A DNA stretch of 64,000 nt. Source: G958296245 sp965262055 (GTDB lineage Bacteria > Chloroflexota > Dehalococcoidia > Lucifugimonadales > G958296245). Made by a program: the position numbers and the translations under genes. The notes below the pieces were generated by a model. That model was given only the letters and a program-made list of their open reading frames with translations, ran no database searches and was not told where the DNA came from. The stretch is from positions 372,001-436,000 of the forward strand of contig CBDHEI010000001.1 of NCBI GenBank assembly GCA_965262055.1, in the 5' to 3' direction. Below, piece after piece: positions 60,101-64,000 of this stretch (position 1 is its first letter; each line of letters begins with the position of its first letter).

Positions 60101-60865
60101 CTACACCCACTGCCCGCTCTTTCTTGCGCTCTGCACCAGCATCCTCACGCGGTCCGCGTCGGTCATGAAGGGCTCATACTTCGAGACGAACTCGGCCAGC
60201 GATTCCTCAACGGACTGCGATCCGGTGTCGACGGTGATCTTGTTCCCGAACCGGGACAACTCGTACTCCTCCTCGAACCTCGCCACGACCATATCGACGT
60301 CCTTCTCCTGCACGACGGCGTTGGGATGCGGGTTCTCGTTCATGCGGCGCCGTATGACGTCGGGGGAGGCCTTGCACAGAGCGAGCACCGTGTCCGGGGC
60401 GCGCTCGATCATCGTCTCCTCGGCGTGCCGTGCGTACTGCTTCCTGTCGGCGTACTCGCCGTCTCCGCCGTAGCCGTAGTAGAGGCCGGCGTAGACCGCT
60501 TCGTCGATGTGCATCCCCACAAGGTTATGGTGATCGTATGAGTAGAAGGTGGGCGATACATGGTACTCCATGTGATAGCGCTGGAACGCCTCTTTCTGCT
60601 TGGGCGTGAGCGCCAGGAGCAGAGTCTGCTCCTCATCGTCGTACCCCATCATGGTCGGGTCCTCGCCCCTGCCCTCGGCCCACGCCTGGAAGGCCGCGTC
60701 ACTCTCTTCCGGGGTCTCGGCGGGCGGATGGTTGAGGTGCGGAATCTTCCAGTGGTCATGGAACCCGAACCCGCCAACGCCAAAGGCCTCCTTGGCCCAA
60801 TTAGAGATGGCCAAAGCCAGGGTGCTGGTCCCAGAATACTCGCAGCCGATGAGTACGAGGTGCAT
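60101..60865 (-). CDS. P-loop protein of the kinase/sulfotransferase type
   Basis: This 254-aa protein starts MHLVLIGCEYSGTSTLALAIS. The phosphate loop GCEYSGTST has Thr/Ser in place of the Walker Lys and resembles the SGTT loop of sulfotransferases as much as nucleotide kinases. Later PDTVLALCKASPDVIRRRM could be a lid region with arginines. Many Tyr and His residues lie in the middle (YHMEYHVSPTFYSYDHHN). The substrate is unknown. A ribosome site GGAGGAG precedes the start. Confidence 0.6.
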   Translation of the reverse strand: MHLVLIGCEYSGTSTLALAISNWAKEAFGVGGFGFHDHWKIPHLNHPPAETPEESDAAFQAWAEGRGEDPTMMGYDDEEQTLLLALTPKQKEAFQRYHMEYHVSPTFYSYDHHNLVGMHIDEAVYAGLYYGYGGDGEYADRKQYARHAEETMIERAPDTVLALCKASPDVIRRRMNENPHPNAVVQEKDVDMVVARFEEEYELSRFGNKITVDTGSQSVEESLAEFVSKYEPFMTDADRVRMLVQSARKSGQWV

Positions 60866-60964
60866 GTCTTCTCCTCCTTGGAGATTCTATCTGCCGTTTT
60901 GCCGGTTGGACGGCGGGCATTGTATACGAGTTTCGCCACGCATGGGCGGGCCGGACGCAGCCAT

Positions 60965-62428
60965 TCACACCCCCGCGCAGGCCGCGGCGTTCGCGCCCGC
61001 GATGCGGCCGGTGGCGAAGGTCCAGGCAAGCGCGTGGCCGTGGCCGGCGATAAGGACGTTGGAGGAACCGGTCATACCGGCGGCGGATAGGCGGTGGATC
61101 GGGCGCCCTTCGGCATCAAGGACGCGCATCTTCCTGTCGACCTTGAGGCCACCGCTGGAGCCCAGCACGGCCTTGATCGGCCCTAGCGCGTAGAAGGGCG
61201 GCGTGAAGGAGCCGACGCAGGAGAAGTCGCGTCCGAAGGGGTCAGGAGCGCGTCCGTCAGCCGCATGGTTGAGGCGCTCGAGCGTGCGCTGCACCGCCGA
61301 CGCCGAGGCCTGGATGAACTCTGCCAGCCCTGGGGCGTCTGCGGCCTCTGTGAAGTACTCAGTACGCTGCCGGTAGTCCTCCACGTAGGCGTATCCTATC
61401 TCCGGGAAGGTCGAGAGGGCCATTGTGCCCTCGCGGAACCAGCCGTCGCGTGACGGGGGGGCGTCCGCGTCCACCGTGGCGACGAGGGAGGCCAGACGCG
61501 AATCGAACACCACGAAGGCCACCTTTCCCGGCTGGCTGCTGGTGGCCAGCTCGGCGCCCTCCAGTTCGTTCGCATACCTGTTGCCGGCGCGGTTGAGCAG
61601 TATCGCACCCGCCTCGAAGATGGGCGCCGGAGGGTGGATGTAGGGCCTGGAGACTGTCCTGAAGTGTGGAGGCGCAGCGGCGCTCATCCCGGAAGTGGCG
61701 GCTCCCAGGGCGACGGCAAGGGTCACGCCGTCGCCGGTCGCGCCGTCGAAGAGAGGTTCCACGCCGTCGTGCTCTGGGGGCCTGCCGTGGGCGCGGGAGA
61801 GCTCCGCGTTGGCGCTGAAGTAGCCCGTGGCCAGCACGACGCCGCCCCGGACCTCTATGGTGCGGCGTTCGGAGCCTGTCACGTCCGCGAGCTCCGCCCC
61901 GCACACGGCGCCGTTGGCGTCCACCGCAAGGCTCGCGGCCACAGCGCCGGTGCGCGTCTCCACACCCGCTTCGGAAGCAGCCCGTTGCAGCGCGTCGGTG
62001 TAGGCGGTGGCGTCCGGGACGGCGTTGTGCATACGGTACTTCGTATGGGGCGGCTCCGGCTGCGGCCCCCTGAGCTCCACGCCAAGCTCCACCATGCGCT
62101 CCACGACTGATGGGGCGAGCTCTACCAGCATGCGGGTCAGCTCGAGGTCGTATTCACCGGCGTCGCGGCCCGGCTCTATGAACTTGAGGTAGTCCCGGAA
62201 GTGGGCATCGACGGAGTCCTCGATGCCCGCCGCCTTCTGCAGAGCCGTGCCCGCCGCCGACAGGGCGCCGACAGCCATCGCAGTGGAGCCGCCGATCTCC
62301 GGCTGGCGCTCCACCAGAAGGACGCTCGCGCCCGTCTCGGCTGCTTCAACGGCGGCCATCAAGCCGGCACCGCCGCCACCAACCACGAGGACATCGTACG
62401 CGTCTCTCAGACCGCTCAGCCTGGACAT
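60965..62428 (-). CDS. FAD-dependent oxidoreductase, fumarate reductase/3-ketosteroid dehydrogenase type
   Basis: The ATG at 62428 follows AGGAGAT and gives about 487 aa; an in-frame extension upstream overlaps the divergent promoter region. The FAD-binding dinucleotide fold reads YDVLVVGGGGAGLMAAVEAAETGASVLLVE. GGVVLATGYFSANAEL and, at the C-terminus, SSGGLKVDRKMRVLDAEGRPIHRLSAAG are typical of FAD_binding_2 proteins. The C-terminal GHGHALAWTFATGRIAG closes the fold. It probably oxidises or reduces a C-C bond in an organic acid or steroid-like compound. Confidence 0.88.
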   Translation of the reverse strand: MSRLSGLRDAYDVLVVGGGGAGLMAAVEAAETGASVLLVERQPEIGGSTAMAVGALSAAGTALQKAAGIEDSVDAHFRDYLKFIEPGRDAGEYDLELTRMLVELAPSVVERMVELGVELRGPQPEPPHTKYRMHNAVPDATAYTDALQRAASEAGVETRTGAVAASLAVDANGAVCGAELADVTGSERRTIEVRGGVVLATGYFSANAELSRAHGRPPEHDGVEPLFDGATGDGVTLAVALGAATSGMSAAAPPHFRTVSRPYIHPPAPIFEAGAILLNRAGNRYANELEGAELATSSQPGKVAFVVFDSRLASLVATVDADAPPSRDGWFREGTMALSTFPEIGYAYVEDYRQRTEYFTEAADAPGLAEFIQASASAVQRTLERLNHAADGRAPDPFGRDFSCVGSFTPPFYALGPIKAVLGSSGGLKVDRKMRVLDAEGRPIHRLSAAGMTGSSNVLIAGHGHALAWTFATGRIAGANAAACAGV

Positions 62429-62538
62429 TGGATCTCCTGGACCGCTACGCGGCCGGCCCATGCTACCACAGCGGTGAGGGAAGTTATCCGCGAATAACGC
62501 GAAGGGCACAGAGGGACTGCCCGCGAGGCTCACGGTGC

Positions 62539-62544
62539 TATAAT
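62539..62544 (+). promoter_or_regulatory. -10 box of threonine synthase
   Basis: TATAAT lies 18 bases before the TTG start at 62563. The intervening CCGGAGATAGC contains GGAG at a suitable distance, so the leader is very short. Confidence 0.55.
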
Positions 62545-62562
62545 CGCGGCCCGGAGATAGCT

Positions 62563-63663
62563 TTGCCCCACTTCGTACTGAGATGCACGAACTGCGATGC
62601 CGAGCACGCTGCCACCATGCGTACGCTTACCTGCCCGGCGTGCGACTCTCCTCTACGGGTCAGCTATCTCGATGCGGAAGGGTCCGGGTCGCCGATGCCG
62701 GTGCCGCTGCACAGGCCGTCCGAGGCCCTGACGCTGGGCGAGGGGAATACGCCCATCGTGGCAATGCCGTCCGTCGGCGGGGCCGCCGGGGTGGAGCGGC
62801 TGTACGGCAAGCTGGAGTTCGCCAGCCCGACGGGGTCATTCAAGGACCGGGGAGCGGCCATGATGATGTCGGCTGCGGTCGAGCACGGCGTGACGGAGGT
62901 GGTCGAAGACTCGTCGGGCAACGCTGGCGCGGCGGTGTCTGCCTACGCCGCCCATGCCGGCATCTCTGCCCACATATTCGCGCCGGCCTCCGCGCCCTCG
63001 GCAAAGCTGGGCCAGATCTCGGTGTACGGCGCAACGCTGCACACGATAGAGGGGCCGCGCGAGGCAACCACCGCAGCCGCCATGCGCTTCGCCGAGAGCC
63101 GCGGCATGGTCTACGCCTCGCACGCGCTGAGCCCTTTCTTTATCGAGGGCATGAAGGGCTTTGCCTACGAGGTGTGCGAGCAGTTATCCCCCAAGATGCC
63201 CGACCACGTCGTGTTACCCGTCGGCAACGGGTCGCTGCTGATTGGCGCCTACATGGGGTTCTCGGAGCTGGCCGCGCGGGGCAGCCTGTCCCGGATACCA
63301 GCGCTCCACGCTGTGCAGTCCGAGGCGGTGTCGCCCGTGGTGGCGGCCTTCCACGGCCGACCGTGGAGCAAGGCCGAGGGGGCCCAGACCGTCGCCGGGG
63401 GCATATCGGTCGCCGAGCCGCCACAGCTACACCGGATGGTGCAGGCGCTCCGCGCCTCAGGAGGCAGCGCCGTCGCCGTCAAGGACGACGAGATCCTGAG
63501 ATGGCAGCGGCTCCTCGCCGAGAGCGAGGGCATCTTCGCCGAGTCCTCCGCGGCGGCGGCGCTTGCGGGGCTCGAAACGCTCGTAGCGCAAGGGGCGATC
63601 AGTCACGGCGACACGGTGCTGTGGCCGGTTACTGGCTTCGGGCTCAAGGAGAGCCCGGGGTAG
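62563..63663 (+). CDS. thrC: Threonine synthase
   Basis: The most likely start is the TTG at 62563 (PHFVLRCTNC), preceded by GGAG and a TATAAT; the frame is open farther upstream but only as shadow. The 366-aa protein has an N-terminal zinc-ribbon-like CTNCDAEH...CPACDS. The PLP Lys is in SPTGSFKDRGAAMM, SSGNAGAAVSAYAA is present, and a Gly-rich PVGNGSLLIG binds the phosphate. It converts O-phosphohomoserine to threonine. This is the shorter type found in many bacteria and archaea. Confidence 0.88.
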   Translation: MPHFVLRCTNCDAEHAATMRTLTCPACDSPLRVSYLDAEGSGSPMPVPLHRPSEALTLGEGNTPIVAMPSVGGAAGVERLYGKLEFASPTGSFKDRGAAMMMSAAVEHGVTEVVEDSSGNAGAAVSAYAAHAGISAHIFAPASAPSAKLGQISVYGATLHTIEGPREATTAAAMRFAESRGMVYASHALSPFFIEGMKGFAYEVCEQLSPKMPDHVVLPVGNGSLLIGAYMGFSELAARGSLSRIPALHAVQSEAVSPVVAAFHGRPWSKAEGAQTVAGGISVAEPPQLHRMVQALRASGGSAVAVKDDEILRWQRLLAESEGIFAESSAAAALAGLETLVAQGAISHGDTVLWPVTGFGLKESPG

Positions 63664-63742
63664 AGCCCCCCGACCGGCTCTACCCCGGCTGCCTTCAGGG
63701 TCCTGGATGCAGCACCGCTGCGGGCCAGCGGCTAACCACCTG

Positions 63743-64000
63743 CTACTCGGTCCTCAAGGCCTCTATCGGGCGAAGCCGCGAGGCGCGGCTCGCGGGGTAT
63801 ATCCCGAAGAAGAGGCCGACGGCCGCCGAGACCGCGACGGCGAGGGTCGCTATGTCTCCGCTGACGACGGTCTGTAACGTCGCCCCCTCTCCCAAGCTCA
63901 CGCCGCTCACCAACGCGGAGACACCCATGCCCAGAAGTATCCCCAGGACGCCGCCGCTCACCGTAAGTAGGACCGCTTCAAAGACGAACTGGAGAAGGAT
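63743..64000 (-). CDS. MacB/FtsX-type ABC-transporter permease, C-terminal fragment
   Basis: The frame is open to the window edge, so the N-terminal part lies outside. The visible 85 residues contain two hydrophobic helices and end GIYPASRASRLRPIEALRTE, the usual C-terminus of FtsX-domain permeases. Such proteins form mechanotransmission-type exporters for lipoproteins, peptides or drugs with a separate ATPase. Adjacent bases (63664-63742) show no gene. Confidence 0.85.
   Translation of the reverse strand: MLLQFVFEAVLLTVSGGVLGILLGMGVSALVSGVSLGEGATLQTVVSGDIATLAVAVSAAVGLFFGIYPASRASRLRPIEALRTE

Overview
The window is GC-rich (by eye well above 60%) and reads as a bacterial chromosome. It probably comes from the phylum Chloroflexota, Dehalococcoidia/SAR202-like; this is inference. 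The supports are two solute-binding lipoproteins with long VEKEV-type stalks, Thr-Pro-rich secreted proteins, a SufBCDSU operon with an Rrf2 regulator, many CoA-, FAD- and Gfo/Idh-type catabolic enzymes, and TATAAT boxes lying very close to start codons. No rRNA, tRNA or CRISPR array was seen.

Layout. 1-399: the 3' end of a soluble transhydrogenase (sthA). 559-4364: a purQ-(split EamA transporter)-purL operon. 4361-8487: ketopantoate reductase, RadC, a DapA-family aldolase and a class III aminotransferase, all on the minus strand. 8592-10296: a complete IS1380-family element with a 5-bp target duplication. 10651-19508: an RraA-family protein, then a dipeptide-type ABC importer (binding protein plus two permeases) next to moaE-moaD, followed by a second binding protein and a second moaE-moaD without permeases. 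19686-21661: a CoA-transferase and a crotonase. 21738-23482 and 49876-51623: two near-identical IS1380-family elements in opposite orientation. Between them lie a lipoprotein, a degenerate acyl-CoA synthetase, a sialidase, a Gfo/Idh oxidoreductase, an AT-hook protein, the ten-gene suf cluster on the minus strand, and an unusual region at 36047-46935.

That region holds three tandem copies of a two-gene module: a secreted metzincin-like metalloprotease followed by a large membrane-anchored protein with a Thr-Pro linker and a C-terminal beta-rich domain. All three protease genes are interrupted at their 5' ends (a frameshift inside a 15-bp minisatellite, an indel in a signal peptide, and a missing start), as is one of the large partners. 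Two modules are separated by near-identical 745-bp repeats that each carry a dead 5' fragment of sthA. I regard this as the most interesting part of the window.

The right end (47 kb onward) holds a small HTH gene preceded by helically phased GTCACATC repeats, an M20 amidohydrolase, glycerate kinase and a LUD protein. It continues with a large membrane protein that has a possible FHA-like tail, an M19 dipeptidase-like protein, a second DapA-family protein, a P-loop protein, an FAD oxidoreductase, threonine synthase, and the end of a MacB/FtsX-type permease. The enzyme genes fit a heterotroph that uses organic acids, amino-acid derivatives and glycan-derived sugars.
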